From Arthrobacter sp. FB24 (GTDB taxonomy: Bacteria > Actinomycetota > Actinomycetes > Actinomycetales > Micrococcaceae): 64,000 nt of DNA. The stretch lies in contig NC_008541.1 in the NCBI RefSeq assembly GCF_000196235.1, forward strand, positions 1-64,000. The letters run 5' to 3'. Below, piece after piece: positions 25,119 to 35,372 of this stretch. The notes under the pieces were generated by a model. The model was not told the origin of the DNA. It saw only the letters and a list, made by a program, of their open reading frames with translations, and did no database searches. Both the position numbers and the translations under genes were made by a program. The number at the start of each line of letters is the position of its first letter. Positions within the stretch are counted from its first letter, which is position 1.

Positions 25119-26951
25119 TTAGTTCGTCGTCGACGTGCTTGGAGTGGGCACGGGTTCAGCCGCGAGGTGGTAGGTCACCACGGATCCGGCGGGCACCTTT
25201 TGTCCGGCGCCCGGCTCTGAACTAACGAAGGTCCCGGCCTTTTGCCCGGCGCTGCCGGGCACATCTGCTCCCTTTACCCAGCGCAATCCGGCGTCTTCGA
25301 TCGCTTTCTGTGCCTGGGCCTCGGAACTGCCAACGCCGATCGCGGGCACCGAAGACTCCTGGCTCGGGTCCGGGCCCTTCGAATAAGTGACCGTGATCGT
25401 CTCGCCCGGGGCTACCGGGCCGGAAGGCTCGATGTTGGTGACCGTACCCTGCGCTGCGTCACTGAAGACCGGGTCGCCCTTGACGGTCAATCCCAGGCCG
25501 ACGAGCTGGCTGCGGACCGTGTTGTACGGCTGGCCCAGGTAGGCATCAGGGATCAGGTTGATGGTTTCAGGAGTCGACTGCGTGGGAGTGGGCGTGGGAC
25601 TTGCGCTGCTGGGTGTGGGGCTCGCCGAAGTGGACGTCGGTGAGGCGCTGCTGCTGCTGGGCTTCGCGCTGCTCGACGTGGCCGAAGATTCGACAGGGCC
25701 GGACGGGGAGAAGATGCCTGCCTGGGTCAGCAGGATACCCGCCAGTGCGAAGAGGACGAGCACGATAAGGGCGATGAGCGGCCACGTCCAAGGGCTACGG
25801 CCCCGGCGCTGCGGCTCGTCCACCGGTTCGTCGTAGCGGTCCTGCTCCTCTTCCTGGTCCCAGCTGCGCTGGGCAGCCAGGGCGTCAGCACGTGACAGTG
25901 TGCTGCCCGGACCGCTTGCCCCGGCCGCGGCCCCTGCTGCAAGCCCTGCCGCTGCGCCGGCGCCCGCAGCACCGACCACCGGGAGTGCGGACGTCGCCGT
26001 CGTCGATTTGTCCTTTTCGGGTGATTCGATGACGCCGGTGGCGGCGGTGGGAATGTCCACCGGCGCGGTGATCGGTCCCGTGGCCGCTTCGAAAAGCAGC
26101 ATTCCGGGAACGGCGGCGTGCGCGGCGGCGATGTCGCCGTTGCGGATGGCTTCCGCTGCCTCGGACAGCTTGATGGCGTTGGCCGGGCGGTTCTTGGGAT
26201 CCTTGGCGAGCATGGACATCAGGAGGGCACGCACCGGCGTCGGCAGCGTTTCCGGCAGCGGCGGCGGTGCGTCATTGACCTGGGCAAGGGCAATGGCGAT
26301 CTGCGATTCGCCGGAGAACGGGCGGTGACCCGTAAGGCACTCGTAGCCGATGACGCCGAGCGAGTAAATGTCCGAGGCGCCGGTGGCGGTCTGGCCCGTG
26401 GCCTGCTCCGGCGCGAGGTACTGGGCCGTGCCCATGACCTGCCCGGTCTGGGTCAGCGGGACCTGGTCCGCCAGCCGGGCGATGCCGAAGTCGGTGACCT
26501 TGACGCGGCCGTCCGGAGTGATCAGCAGGTTGCCGGGCTTGATGTCGCGGTGCACCAGGCCCTGTGAGTGGGCCACCGAAAGGGCCCGGGCGGTCTGGGC
26601 GATCATGGACAGCGTCCTGTCCGGGGAGAGGACCTGTTCGTGTTCGATGATGCTGCTCAGGGGCTGGCCCGGGACCAGCTCCATCACCAGGTACGCCGAT
26701 CCCTCCTCTTCGCCGTAGTCAAAGACGTTGGCGATGCCCACATGGTTCAGCAACGCCGTGTGGCGCGCCTCCGCACGGAAGCGCTGGAGGAACCCGGGAT
26801 CGCCCGTGTACTCCTCTTTGAGCACCTTGATGGCGACAATCCGGCCAAGGATAAGGTCCTTGGCCTTCCAGACTTCTCCCATCCCGCCAATCGCAATACG
26901 CGTGGTCAGCTGGAATCTCCCGCCGAGGGTGATTCCTGATGTAGGCCTCAC
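25119..26951 (-). CDS. pknA: Serine/threonine kinase PknA, here with PASTA repeats
   Basis: A 610-aa membrane kinase of the growth/division operon. Kinase motifs are [43 protein letters not shown] and [13 protein letters not shown] (residues about 10-270). A low-complexity Ala/Gly linker leads to a membrane helix near residue 395 ([19 protein letters not shown]), a Ser/Pro-rich stretch and two PASTA-like units. Mycobacterial PknA lacks PASTA, so the extracellular part is worth noting. The GTG start overlaps the pbpA stop (GTGA). Confidence 0.93.
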   Translation of the reverse strand: MRPTSGITLGGRFQLTTRIAIGGMGEVWKAKDLILGRIVAIKVLKEEYTGDPGFLQRFRAEARHTALLNHVGIANVFDYGEEEGSAYLVMELVPGQPLSSIIEHEQVLSPDRTLSMIAQTARALSVAHSQGLVHRDIKPGNLLITPDGRVKVTDFGIARLADQVPLTQTGQVMGTAQYLAPEQATGQTATGASDIYSLGVIGYECLTGHRPFSGESQIAIALAQVNDAPPPLPETLPTPVRALLMSMLAKDPKNRPANAIKLSEAAEAIRNGDIAAAHAAVPGMLLFEAATGPITAPVDIPTAATGVIESPEKDKSTTATSALPVVGAAGAGAAAGLAAGAAAGASGPGSTLSRADALAAQRSWDQEEEQDRYDEPVDEPQRRGRSPWTWPLIALIVLVLFALAGILLTQAGIFSPSGPVESSATSSSAKPSSSSASPTSTSASPTPSSASPTPTPTQSTPETINLIPDAYLGQPYNTVRSQLVGLGLTVKGDPVFSDAAQGTVTNIEPSGPVAPGETITVTYSKGPDPSQESSVPAIGVGSSEAQAQKAIEDAGLRWVKGADVPGSAGQKAGTFVSSEPGAGQKVPAGSVVTYHLAAEPVPTPSTSTTN

Positions 26952-28408
26952 TTATTCAACACCGCCTCAAAAATCTTCTTCGCGTTCGGACTGGTTAGCT
27001 GTGCACCGGTGGTGATGTCCACGCCCTGCATGACGATGGTCACCGACACCTGGGGGTCGTTGGCCGGGGCGAACCCGGTAAACCATGAATTGTTCAAGCC
27101 GTCGGTTCCCAGCTCGGCAGTGCCGGTCTTGCCGGCCACCTGGACGCCAGGTACGGCCGCCCCGCGGCCGATGCCCTCACTGACCACACCGGTCATCCAC
27201 TCCGTGATCTGCCGGGAAATCTCCGGGCTGGTGGAGGTCCGGAGAACCTCTGGTTTCGGTTCGCTGATGACCCTCAGGTCCGGGGACCTCACGGTCTTGA
27301 TCAGGTTGGGCCGCATCTGGACCCCGCCGTTGGCGATGGCGGACGTCATCAGCGCTATCAGCAGCGGAGTAGCCCGGACGTCGCGCTGGCCGATCGCGGA
27401 CTGGGCGAGCCCTGCCGGGTCCAGCTCCTCCTCCGGGAACGCCCTCTTCGCGTAATCGAGTTTCAGCTGGTCGCCCAGATCCTCCCCGAAGCCGAACTTC
27501 GCGGCCTGGTCGGCGATCGCCTTTTGGCCCAGGTCCCGGGCGATGGAAGCGAACGGTGTGTTGCAGGACTGCTGCAGCGCGAAAGCGAAGCTCGCCGTGG
27601 TCTGGGTGTAGCAGTTGCCCCCGGCGTAGTTCGGCAGCTTGTACTGGATCCCGGGGAAGCTCATCTCGGCGGGGTTGGGCAGCTCACTGTCCTTGTTGTA
27701 CTTGCCCGAGCTGAGTGCGGCGGCCGTATCCACGAGCTTGAACACCGAGCCGGGCGCCAGGAGCGCACCGGTGGGGCCGCTGACGTTCGGGTTCAGGTTG
27801 ATCCCCGGAATCTTGTTCAGTTCGTTGAAGTTCGCCGCCTCCGCGGCCGCGTCCTGGGTCGCGATCAGGTTGGGATCGTAGGACGGCTTGGAGACCATGG
27901 CCAGGATGTCACCCGTTTTCGGGTTCGTCACCACGATGGAGCCGCGCTGACCGTCCGGAATCAGGTCGTAGGCGAGCTTCTGGATGGCAGGGTCCAAGGT
28001 GAGTTCCACGGAGGCGCCCTTGGGCTGGTTGCCGAGGAAAAGCTGGCCCACGCGGTCCAGGAAGAGCTGGTCAGAGCTGCCGGCCAGCTGCTCGTTGAGC
28101 GCACTTTCCAGCCCGGTGACGCCGTAGTTCTTGGAAAAGTACCCCGTGATGCCGGCGTACAGTTCAGGCTCCGTGTAGGTCCGCTGGAACTTGCAGCTTT
28201 CCGAGGCGGGAACGGACTGCGCGATGGGTTTCCCGCCCACAATGATGGCTCCGCGGTCGTTGCAGTAGTTCTGCAGGATGGCGCGCTTGTTCCAGGGGTT
28301 GGCCTGCAGTTCGTCGGCACCCACCACCTGCACATAGCTGAGGGCGCCGAAGATCAGCGCGAACATGGCTACAGCGGCGATCCATGAATTCCGGATGGCG
28401 TGGTTCAT
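26948..28408 (-). CDS. pbpA: Penicillin-binding protein 2-type transpeptidase PbpA
   Basis: Class B penicillin-binding protein that crosslinks peptidoglycan at sites of growth or division. At 486 aa it has an N-terminal anchor ([20 protein letters not shown]), a dimerisation domain and a transpeptidase domain. The active-site serine lies in PGSVFK (SxxK), with SCN (SxN) and KTGTAE (KTG) downstream. The cognate glycosyltransferase is the RodA gene immediately upstream. Its ATG overlaps the rodA stop by 4 bases and its stop overlaps pknA. Confidence 0.95.
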   Translation of the reverse strand: MNHAIRNSWIAAVAMFALIFGALSYVQVVGADELQANPWNKRAILQNYCNDRGAIIVGGKPIAQSVPASESCKFQRTYTEPELYAGITGYFSKNYGVTGLESALNEQLAGSSDQLFLDRVGQLFLGNQPKGASVELTLDPAIQKLAYDLIPDGQRGSIVVTNPKTGDILAMVSKPSYDPNLIATQDAAAEAANFNELNKIPGINLNPNVSGPTGALLAPGSVFKLVDTAAALSSGKYNKDSELPNPAEMSFPGIQYKLPNYAGGNCYTQTTASFAFALQQSCNTPFASIARDLGQKAIADQAAKFGFGEDLGDQLKLDYAKRAFPEEELDPAGLAQSAIGQRDVRATPLLIALMTSAIANGGVQMRPNLIKTVRSPDLRVISEPKPEVLRTSTSPEISRQITEWMTGVVSEGIGRGAAVPGVQVAGKTGTAELGTDGLNNSWFTGFAPANDPQVSVTIVMQGVDITTGAQLTSPNAKKIFEAVLNK

Positions 28409-29865
28409 AGTTGTTTCACCGCTTCAGTTGGCGCGTCGGGTTGGGCGGACGGGGGCTGCCGGCCGGGCTGCTTGGCCGGACGCGGCGGAGAAGGCGGAAC
28501 AGGCTTCTGTTCGCCGGGCGCGGCACCCTGCGGCATGGGAGTGGTGTCCACCGGGCCGCGTGCGGTGTGCGAAATCATCAGGAGCAAGCCAACGATGATC
28601 CAGTTGGCCAGCAGCGAGGATCCGCCTGCTGCCAGGAAGGGCGTGGTGAGTCCGGTCAGCGGAATCAGCCGCGTTACGCCGCCAATCACCACGAAGCACT
28701 GGAGTGCAATGGCGAAGGACAGGCCGCAGGCCAGCAGCTTCCCGAAGGCGTCCCGCGTGCCCAGCGCGGCCCGGAACCCGCGGGTAAACAACAGTAGGTA
28801 CATCAGCACGATCGCGAAGAGCCCGATCAGGCCGAGTTCCTCGCCGAAGGAGGCGATAATCATGTCGCTGTTGGCAAATGGAACGAGGTTCGGTCGTCCT
28901 TGGCCAAGGCCGGTGCCCACGAGGCCGCCGTTGGCCATGCCAAACAGGCCTTCCACAATCTGGAAGCTACCGCCGAACTGGCGCCCGTAGACCTCGTCCG
29001 TGAAGGCGTTCAGCCACCCGTCGATGCGGAGGCCAACGTGGGAGAAAACCTTGGACGCCACATATCCGCCGCCCAGGATCAGGGCCACACCGATCACTAC
29101 CCAGCTGATCCGGCTCGTGGCCACGTAGATCATCACAATGAAGAGGCCGAAGAACAGCACGGAGGACCCGAGGTCCCGCTGGAAGATCAGCACTCCGATG
29201 CTCACCAGCCAGGCGGTGATCATCGGACCCATGTCCTTGACCCGGGGGAACTGCAACGGGCCTAGTTTGCGGCCTGCGAGGAGAATCAGGTCCCGGTTGG
29301 AGGAAAGATACCCGGCGAAGAATATGGCCAATGTAATCTTGGCGATTTCGCCAGGCTGGAAGGTCATGGGGCCCAGCTTGATCCAGACACGCGCGCCGAG
29401 GATTTCACCGGCCGAAATGCCCGGGATCAGTGGCAGGATCAGCAGGAGCGCGCTGGCGGCCAGGGAAATGAACGTAAACCGCCGGAGAATCCGGTGGTCT
29501 TTGAGGAACCAGATGACCGCGATGGCCACGGCCATGGCAATCAGGGTCCAGCGGAGCTGATTGTTGCCGGTATCGTCCCCCGGAGCGTCCAGGCGATGGA
29601 TCATGGCCAGGCCCAGCCCGTTCAGTGCGACCACCAGCGGAAGTATTACCGGATCGGCATACTTAGCACGGATCCGCAGCACGATGTGGAAGATAAGGGC
29701 GGCGGCAGCGAGCAGGCTGGACTGGAACCAGAAATCCTGGTCAAAAGCTTTTTCCTGGTCCACGCCCACCAGGGCATTGGCGCCGATGCCCACGGCCAGG
29801 GCAAGGATCAGCAGCGCCAGCTCGGTGTTCCTCCGCGGCTTGGGGGTGGGCTCAATCTGTGTCAC
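28405..29865 (-). CDS. rodA: FtsW/RodA/SpoVE family peptidoglycan glycosyltransferase
   Basis: SEDS-family glycan polymerase with about ten to twelve membrane helices, partnered with PbpA. Recognisable SEDS blocks include GARVWIKLGPMTFQPGEIAK (residues about 155-175), FQRDLGSSVLFFGLF and MANGGLVGTGLGQG, and FGEELGLIGLFAIV near the C-terminal third. The C-terminus is a Pro-rich cytoplasmic tail. The 486-aa length and the operon order identify it as the RodA of this locus rather than FtsW. The start overlaps the pstP stop. Confidence 0.94.
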   Translation of the reverse strand: MTQIEPTPKPRRNTELALLILALAVGIGANALVGVDQEKAFDQDFWFQSSLLAAAALIFHIVLRIRAKYADPVILPLVVALNGLGLAMIHRLDAPGDDTGNNQLRWTLIAMAVAIAVIWFLKDHRILRRFTFISLAASALLLILPLIPGISAGEILGARVWIKLGPMTFQPGEIAKITLAIFFAGYLSSNRDLILLAGRKLGPLQFPRVKDMGPMITAWLVSIGVLIFQRDLGSSVLFFGLFIVMIYVATSRISWVVIGVALILGGGYVASKVFSHVGLRIDGWLNAFTDEVYGRQFGGSFQIVEGLFGMANGGLVGTGLGQGRPNLVPFANSDMIIASFGEELGLIGLFAIVLMYLLLFTRGFRAALGTRDAFGKLLACGLSFAIALQCFVVIGGVTRLIPLTGLTTPFLAAGGSSLLANWIIVGLLLMISHTARGPVDTTPMPQGAAPGEQKPVPPSPPRPAKQPGRQPPSAQPDAPTEAVKQL

Positions 29866-31538
29866 TTGGCCTCCTCACAAGCGTTGGTGGACGGGCTGGG
29901 GGTAGCGGACTTCGTCGGTGATCCGGGGGGTGCAGCCGTGCCGCCGGGCGCCGGCGCGGCGCCCGAAGCGGTTGGGGAGGCCGTGGGCGTGGCGGAGGCG
30001 CTAGGGCAATCCTCCGCAGGCGACGTCGTCCCGGTCAGGTCGAGGTTCTTGACGATCCGCTGTGCGTCGTAAAGGTCGCGTGCCGGCACGGTCTGGCGGA
30101 CCCGCTGCTGCGAGAACTCCGGAAGGTCGGACATGCGGATGTCCGTTACGGTTTCCAGCGTTGAGAGCTGGATAGGTCCCAGGCGCTGGGAGACACCGTT
30201 GTAGATGGCAACCCGCGAATCGTATTCGCCGATGTAGTAACGCGTCTGGGTCCAGGCATATCCGAGCCACAGCCCAACGCTGAGGATGACGAGCAGCGCC
30301 GCAGCCGTGGCGATCGTGACCCAGCGGCGCGGTTTGGCGGCGGGCTTGTATTCGTCGGTTTCCTCGCGGTCCTGATCCGATTTGTGGGTAAGGACGGTCG
30401 CGGCACGGCGTGCGACGGTGCGGCCGGCAATCGTGGGAATGGACCCGGATTCGGCAGCGGCGGCGGCTGCGCCGACCAACTCGTGGGGACGTGTGGAAAG
30501 TTCTTCGCGGAGGACGGCGGCAGAGAGATGCTCGCCCAGGTGAGGGTCCGTCGTCGTGGTTGGCTCGCCCGGCTTGGATGCCGGCCCGGTGCCGGCGTCT
30601 TCTCCGCCGGAGTCGCTGCTGCCCTTGTCTTCGGCAGCCTTCGGCTTGGCGTCCTGCGGAAGTGCGGAAGGAGACTTGGCCGGAGCGACGGGAGTGGAAG
30701 CCTTGGCCGCCTCCTCCGCCCCGGCAAGGGGCGGGACGATCTCGACGGCGGCTGTACGGACGTCGTCGGGGGTTTGTTCCGCGATTTCAAGCATCACAAC
30801 CGTGACGTTGTCCGGTGCGCCGGCTTCAAGGGTGAGGTCCACGAGCGTTTCGACGCATTCGCGCAGGTCCTTGGTCTCACGGACCGTGCGTTCCACGACG
30901 TGCCCCGCAACGTAGTTCAGGCCGTCCGAGCAGAGCAGCCACCGTTCGCCGGGTTCGACGTCAAGCGTGGCCAGGTCGAGCTCCGGGCTGGCGTCCACAT
31001 CGCCCAGGACCCGCATCAGCACATTCTTGTGCGGATGGGTTTCCGCTTCCTCGGGGCGCAGCCGGCCTTCGTCGATGAGCCGCTGCACAAAGGTGTGGTC
31101 CACGCTGATCTGCTTGAATTCGCCGTTGCGGAGCCGGTAGGCGCGGGAGTCGCCGATGTGGGCGAAGTGGAGTTTGCCTTCGGCCAGGAGCAGCGCCGTG
31201 ACGGTGGTCCCCATGCCTGCGAGCTTTGGATTGATGTGGACCAGTTCAGACAGGAGGGAGTTTGCGGTTTGGATCTCGTCCGCCAGCACGGTGCCGGCAT
31301 CGCCGTCGTAGTGACCGTGGTCCAGGTGGAGCATGTCCAGGACGGTCGCTGCGGAAGCCACGTCGCCACCGGCGTGGCCGCCCATGCCGTCCGCCACGAT
31401 GGCCAGATGGCGTCCGACGTAGGCGGAGTCGTCGTTTTTGGCTCGGATTCGTCCCACGTCCGAGCGGGCGGCGTAGCGCATGATGAGCGGCCGCGTAGGG
31501 GTGGAGCCCTTGTCGGCGGGAATTTCCGGGACGGCCAC
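29862..31538 (-). CDS. pstP: PP2C-type serine/threonine phosphatase PstP
   Basis: Membrane phosphatase that reverses PknA/PknB phosphorylation. The catalytic domain (about 20-255) has RSDVGRIRAKNDDSAYV, VADGMGGHAGGDVAS, IGDSRAYRLR, LLCSDGLNYV and GAPDNVTVV, carrying the metal-binding Asp residues. A long acidic linker leads to a membrane helix near residue 400 (VTIATAAALLVILSVGLWLG), an extracellular domain of about 65 residues and a Pro/Ser/Thr tail. GTG 31538 lies 2 bases after the fhaB stop; a downstream ATG (MRYAARSDVG) is a possible alternative. Confidence 0.94.
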   Translation of the reverse strand: MAVPEIPADKGSTPTRPLIMRYAARSDVGRIRAKNDDSAYVGRHLAIVADGMGGHAGGDVASAATVLDMLHLDHGHYDGDAGTVLADEIQTANSLLSELVHINPKLAGMGTTVTALLLAEGKLHFAHIGDSRAYRLRNGEFKQISVDHTFVQRLIDEGRLRPEEAETHPHKNVLMRVLGDVDASPELDLATLDVEPGERWLLCSDGLNYVAGHVVERTVRETKDLRECVETLVDLTLEAGAPDNVTVVMLEIAEQTPDDVRTAAVEIVPPLAGAEEAAKASTPVAPAKSPSALPQDAKPKAAEDKGSSDSGGEDAGTGPASKPGEPTTTTDPHLGEHLSAAVLREELSTRPHELVGAAAAAAESGSIPTIAGRTVARRAATVLTHKSDQDREETDEYKPAAKPRRWVTIATAAALLVILSVGLWLGYAWTQTRYYIGEYDSRVAIYNGVSQRLGPIQLSTLETVTDIRMSDLPEFSQQRVRQTVPARDLYDAQRIVKNLDLTGTTSPAEDCPSASATPTASPTASGAAPAPGGTAAPPGSPTKSATPSPSTNACEEAK

Positions 31539-31540
31539 GG

Positions 31541-32023
31541 CTATGGCCTCAATTCGATGACCGTCTTGCCGATTCTCACGGGGACACCGAGCTCCACCGG
31601 GAGGGCTCGGGTGAGCTGCTGATTGGCCAGGTACGTGCCGTTGGTCGAGCCAAGATCCTCGATGAACCAGCGGCTGCCCTGCGGGAAGAGCCGGGCGTGC
31701 CGGCCGGAGGCGTAGTCGTCCTCCAGGACCAGCGTGGCCTCCTGGGCGCGGCCAAGAAGGATGGGGCTGTCTGCCAGGGGAATGGTGTGGCCTTTGAGCG
31801 GACCTTCCGTCACAACCAGCTGGCGGGCCTGCTGCTTCGCGGGCGGCGGTGCGGTTTCGGCCAGTTCAGGATGCTTGCGTACCTGGCGGGCGGTGGGAGC
31901 GCCCATTGCGGCTTTCCTGCCGATCATCAGGTCCCGGCGCATTGCCGACACGATGCTGAAGATGAGGACCCAGAGCAGCAGGAGAAACCCGAATCGCAGT
32001 GCCGTAATAGTCAGTTCGCTCAC
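31541..32023 (-). CDS. fhaB: FHA-domain membrane protein FhaB (FipA)
   Basis: A 160-aa protein with an N-terminal membrane helix (FGFLLLLWVLIFSIVSAM), a short basic linker, and a C-terminal FHA domain with ILLGR, SGRHARL and STNGTYL that reads phosphothreonine. In relatives it is a PknA substrate that links signalling to division and FtsZ. The GTG start overlaps the fhaA stop, so it is coupled to it. Confidence 0.92.
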   Translation of the reverse strand: MSELTITALRFGFLLLLWVLIFSIVSAMRRDLMIGRKAAMGAPTARQVRKHPELAETAPPPAKQQARQLVVTEGPLKGHTIPLADSPILLGRAQEATLVLEDDYASGRHARLFPQGSRWFIEDLGSTNGTYLANQQLTRALPVELGVPVRIGKTVIELRP

Positions 32024-32766
32024 GGGCGGCCACCGGAGTTGGCGGGCAAAAGGCGGAAGATGATTTTGGTCCGTCCCATCGTGATGGTGGAGCCGTCAGT
32101 GAGGTCGACGCTGCCGACGACCTTGCGTCCGTTGACGTAGCTGCCGTTGGTGGATCCCAGGTCGACGGCCTCCGTAGTGCCGTTGGTGGTGCGGATTTCG
32201 AGGTGGCGGCGCGAGACCCCGGTATCGTCCACCAGGATGTCCGCCTCCGAGGAGCGGCCCAGCACGATGGACGCGGCGTTCAGCGAGTAGCGCTGGCCGT
32301 CAATGTCCAGGACCGGCTGAAGCCGTACAGGCTGGCGGCTGGGCGCAGCGGGCACGTTGTTGCGCGGCAAGGGCGGGGCTGCTGCGGAACCTGAGGCCTT
32401 TTCCGTCCTTGAGTCGATTTCGAAATCGCCGGCGCGGATTTCGCTATCGCGCCGGAAGGAAATGCGGACTGAACCCTGAAGCGTGTAGCCCTGGCTGCGT
32501 ACGTGGTTGATCACCACATCGCAGAGTTCTTCGGCCAGGGGCGTGCCCCACTCCTGGGCGCGCTTGAAGTCGTCTTCGCTGAGGCGGACATCAAACACAT
32601 TTGGTGCGAGGGTGCGCCCGGCGGCGATGGTGATGGCCTTGTGGTCCACCTCCCGGCGGAGCCGGCTGGCGATTTCCACAGGCTCAACCTGGGCCCGCGA
32701 GCCGGTGGAGAAGACACCGCGGACGGCCTTTTCGATGCCGCGCTCGACTTTGTCCAGCATTCCCAT
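32020..32766 (-). CDS. fhaA: FHA-domain protein FhaA (DUF3662-FHA)
   Basis: A 248-aa cytoplasmic adaptor. The N-terminal DUF3662 domain starts GMLDKVERGIEKAVRGVF. A linker precedes the C-terminal FHA domain with IVLGRSSEADI, SRRHLEI and STNGSYVNG, which binds phosphothreonine on PknB or its partners such as MurJ (family knowledge). ATG 32766 is preferred over the longer frame because AGAGGAGAGG lies 5 bases upstream and the family starts here. It is the first gene of the seven-gene operon, and every downstream junction is an overlap or a gap below about 60 bases. Confidence 0.93.
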   Translation of the reverse strand: MGMLDKVERGIEKAVRGVFSTGSRAQVEPVEIASRLRREVDHKAITIAAGRTLAPNVFDVRLSEDDFKRAQEWGTPLAEELCDVVINHVRSQGYTLQGSVRISFRRDSEIRAGDFEIDSRTEKASGSAAAPPLPRNNVPAAPSRQPVRLQPVLDIDGQRYSLNAASIVLGRSSEADILVDDTGVSRRHLEIRTTNGTTEAVDLGSTNGSYVNGRKVVGSVDLTDGSTITMGRTKIIFRLLPANSGGRP

Positions 32767-33131
32767 GGCACCTCTCCTCTCCTGACGGCTGCGGGGCAGC
32801 ACACGATTCGGAACTCAGTTCAAAACACAGCCGGGAGTGCGCCGGGGACGGGCACTCCTACATCTGATACTACTGGGCGGGGCTGTGAATGACCTTAATG
32901 CACAACGCCGGGGCGGGGAGAATAGTTCGCATCAGCCGGGCCCGGTCCGGGGCGGACGGTGCCGTTCCAGGGGCATATCCCGGGGGGACGGTGCGGGGAA
33001 CGATTTGGCCCGCAGGGGCAGCCGCAGAGCCCGATTGGTGTTTTGCCGTGGTTGTCCGTTATGCTTGATCTCGCTGCTTTTACGAGGCTGGCAGTCCGGA
33101 AAACGGGCTCCTGTCGGGTGAAAGAAGTTGC
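32767..33131. other. Gene-free region between fhaA and tRNA-Leu
   Basis: A 365-base divergent intergenic region with no credible gene. TAGTAT on the minus strand (32868-32873) is a possible -10 for the fhaA operon, without a convincing -35. The tRNA-Leu promoter must lie near 33040-33100; I see only weak matches. No repeats stand out. Confidence 0.6.
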
Positions 33132-33214
33132 GCGCGAGTGGCGGAACGGCAGACGCGCTGGCTTCAGGTGCCAGTGTCCGAAAGGGCGTGGGGGTTCAAA
33201 TCCCCCCTCGCGCA
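33132..33214 (+). tRNA. tRNA-Leu (CAG anticodon)
   Basis: Class II tRNA. Acceptor GCGCGAG pairs with CTCGCGC, the anticodon stem CTGGC/GCCAG encloses TTCAGGT with CAG at 33165-33167, a variable arm follows, and the T arm has GGGGG TTCAAAT CCCCC. CCA is not encoded. Confidence 0.96.
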
Positions 33215-33221
33215 CGCAAAT

Positions 33222-33260
33222 GAAGAGCTCCGGTCTTAGGACCGGGGCTCTTCTGCTTTA
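33222..33260 (+). terminator. Terminator after tRNA-Leu
   Basis: A 14-bp stem (33222-33235 with 33240-33253, one wobble) with a TTAG loop and a T-rich tail TGCTTTA. Confidence 0.85.
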
Positions 33261-33321
33261 ACGCGTCACTCTTTGACGGGCCCGTCAACCCGCCCGCCGG
33301 ACCAGCGCCCCTAAACGACAG

Positions 33322-33359
33322 TTAACTTCTCTGAAACGGCTCGGGCTGATTCCTGAAAC
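33322..33359 (+). promoter_or_regulatory. GlnR-like nitrogen-control box upstream of the ABC importer
   Basis: The line reads TTAAC (33322-33326), six bases, GAAAC (33333-33337), six bases, GGCTG (33344-33348), six bases, GAAAC (33355-33359). The spacing equals the double a-b GlnR box of Actinobacteria; three of the four boxes fit well and the third poorly. A -10-like CATAGT at 33368-33373 would place the box near -40, as for an activator. Confidence 0.55.
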
Positions 33360-33438
33360 AACCGTTCCATAGTGTCGGAGCCTGACGGCCTGCGAGGCCG
33401 CCTGCATACCTGACCGCCTCCCGATTTGGAGAAGAAGA

Positions 33439-34536
33439 ATGACGGCTTTCAGTTCGGAAAAAGGCGCCCTGCGCCCATCGCGGCGGATGGTGCTGGCAGG
33501 GTTTTCATCGGCGGCGCTTGTGGCGCTGACCGGCTGCAGGGGAGGATCAGGATCCGCTGCCCCGGCTGCCTCTGGCACGGGTTCAGGGGCGGCTGCCGAT
33601 TTCGGCACACTCGAGGTCCAGTTGTCTTGGCTGAAGAACGCGGAGTTCGCCGGCGAGTACTTTGCCGACAGCAAGGGCTATTACAAGGACGCTGGCTTCA
33701 GCGCCGTCAACCTGATCGCGGGCGGCCCGGGAGGGGCTTCGGCGGAGACCATGGTCCTCTCCGGGAAGGCCCTGGTGGGCACGTCGTCGCCCGTGGGTGT
33801 GGCCCCGGTGGTGCTCAACGAGGGAGCGCCGCTGAAGATCATTGGTTCCACCTACCAGAAGAACCCGTTCACCATCGTTTCGCTGGCCGCCAACTCGATC
33901 ACTGCACCGCAGGACCTCGTGGGCAAGAAGATCGGCGTGCAGGCAGGCGTGAACGAAACGCTGTTCGATGCCCTCCTGGAAGTCAACAAGATCGACCCCA
34001 CGAAGGTCACCAAGGTACCGGTGCAATACGATCCGCAGCCGTTGCTGAACGGCGACGTCGAGGGGTTCTTCGCGTACCTGACCAATGAAGTGCTCACCCT
34101 TGAACTGGGCGGACACAAGACGGCGGTCCTGCCGTTTGCGGATAACGGCCTGCCCTTCGTTGCCGAGAGCTTCGTGGTCACGGACGAGTCCATCAAGGAC
34201 AAGAGGCCGGAGTTGAAGGCCTTCCTGGCGGCGACCATCAAGGGCTGGAAAGACGCCCTGGCCGATCCCGATGAGTCTGCACGGCTCGCCGTCGAGGTCT
34301 ATGGCAAGGAGCTGGGCCTGACCATGGCCAAGGAAAAGGGCCAGGCGGAAGCCCAGAACACCAAGCTCATCGCCACACCGGAGACGGAAGGCAACGGCCT
34401 GTTCACGGTATCCAAGGAGCTCATGGACAAGAACATCGAGATCCTCAAGCTCGCCGGCTACGACACCACCGCGGACGCGATCTTTGACCTGAGCCTCCTC
34501 GACGAGGTCTATGCCGAGAACCCGGACCTGAAGTAG
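33439..34536 (+). CDS. NMT1/THI5-family ABC transporter substrate-binding lipoprotein
   Basis: A 365-aa lipoprotein. A Tat/Sec-like signal ([20 protein letters not shown]) ends in a lipobox Cys near residue 33. The mature domain has the NMT1/THI5 pattern [21 protein letters not shown]. The family binds thiamine-pyrimidine precursors, riboflavin, nitrate, sulfonates or other small N- or S-containing molecules, so the substrate is open. ATG at 33439 after GGAGAAGAAG. It is the first gene of a four-gene operon that runs through the ATPase and two permeases. The GlnR-like box suggests a nitrogenous substrate; no TPP riboswitch was seen. Confidence 0.88.
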   Translation: MTAFSSEKGALRPSRRMVLAGFSSAALVALTGCRGGSGSAAPAASGTGSGAAADFGTLEVQLSWLKNAEFAGEYFADSKGYYKDAGFSAVNLIAGGPGGASAETMVLSGKALVGTSSPVGVAPVVLNEGAPLKIIGSTYQKNPFTIVSLAANSITAPQDLVGKKIGVQAGVNETLFDALLEVNKIDPTKVTKVPVQYDPQPLLNGDVEGFFAYLTNEVLTLELGGHKTAVLPFADNGLPFVAESFVVTDESIKDKRPELKAFLAATIKGWKDALADPDESARLAVEVYGKELGLTMAKEKGQAEAQNTKLIATPETEGNGLFTVSKELMDKNIEILKLAGYDTTADAIFDLSLLDEVYAENPDLK

Positions 34537-34541
34537 GGCGC

Positions 34542-35372
34542 ATGACTGACGTGAGCACGGAGGCCGTGGCCGGGGGACTGCTTTCCGGAACCGGCATATC
34601 GCTCAGGCACCTGGGTAAGAGCTTCCGGATGGGCAGGAAGAGCGTGGTGGCGCTGGAAGATGCCAACCTGATGACTTCCAAGGGGACGTTCCTTTCGTTG
34701 CTGGGACCCTCAGGATGCGGCAAGTCCACCATCCTGCGGATCCTTGCCGGGCTGGAAACCCCCACCACCGGAGACGTGAGGGTGGACGGTCACACACCGG
34801 CCGAGCTGCGGACGCGGCACGAGCTGGGGATCGCCTTCCAGGATCCCGCGCTGTTGCCGTGGCGGAGCGTGGTGTCCAACATCCGGCTGCCGTTTGAGGT
34901 GGCCGGTCTTCCGGTTGACCACGCCGTGGTGGACGACCTGGTGGAGCTGATCGGACTGAAGGGTTTCGAGAAGGCCAAGCCGGCCCAGCTGTCCGGCGGC
35001 ATGCGCCAGCGGGTGTCCATTGCCCGGGCCCTGGCGCTCAAGCCGTCGGTGCTGCTGCTTGATGAGCCGTTCGGGGCGCTGGACGACATGACCCGGCAGC
35101 GGCTGAACCTGGAACTGCTGCGGATCTGGACGGAGAAGCCTGCCACCACCCTGATGGTCACCCATGGCATCGCGGAGGCCATGTTCCTCTCCGATGTGGT
35201 GGCTGTGATGAGCGCCCGTCCGGGGCGGATCAAGGAGATCATCACCGTGGACCTGCCCCGGCCGCGGACCCCGGAAATGATGCGGACCCCGGAGTTCCAT
35301 GCGCTGTGTGACCGGGCATCCGAGCTCCTTTTCGGCGCCCGTGCACCCCTTGAGGAGGTGGAATCACCATGA
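34542..35372 (+). CDS. ABC transporter ATP-binding protein (SsuB/TauB/NrtD type)
   Basis: A 276-aa ATPase with Walker [10 protein letters not shown] near residue 50, Q-loop region [10 protein letters not shown], signature [15 protein letters not shown], Walker [13 protein letters not shown] and switch His in VTHGIAEA. Sequence type fits importers of nitrate, sulfonate, taurine or pyrimidine precursors. It starts 5 bases after the lipoprotein and its stop overlaps the permease ATG. Confidence 0.92.
   Translation: MTDVSTEAVAGGLLSGTGISLRHLGKSFRMGRKSVVALEDANLMTSKGTFLSLLGPSGCGKSTILRILAGLETPTTGDVRVDGHTPAELRTRHELGIAFQDPALLPWRSVVSNIRLPFEVAGLPVDHAVVDDLVELIGLKGFEKAKPAQLSGGMRQRVSIARALALKPSVLLLDEPFGALDDMTRQRLNLELLRIWTEKPATTLMVTHGIAEAMFLSDVVAVMSARPGRIKEIITVDLPRPRTPEMMRTPEFHALCDRASELLFGARAPLEEVESP

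Noticed and set aside
33254..33438. TPP or other riboswitch in front of the NMT1/THI5-type importer
   Set aside because: No CTGAGA/THI-box core or conserved stems seen; the GlnR-like box explains the region better.
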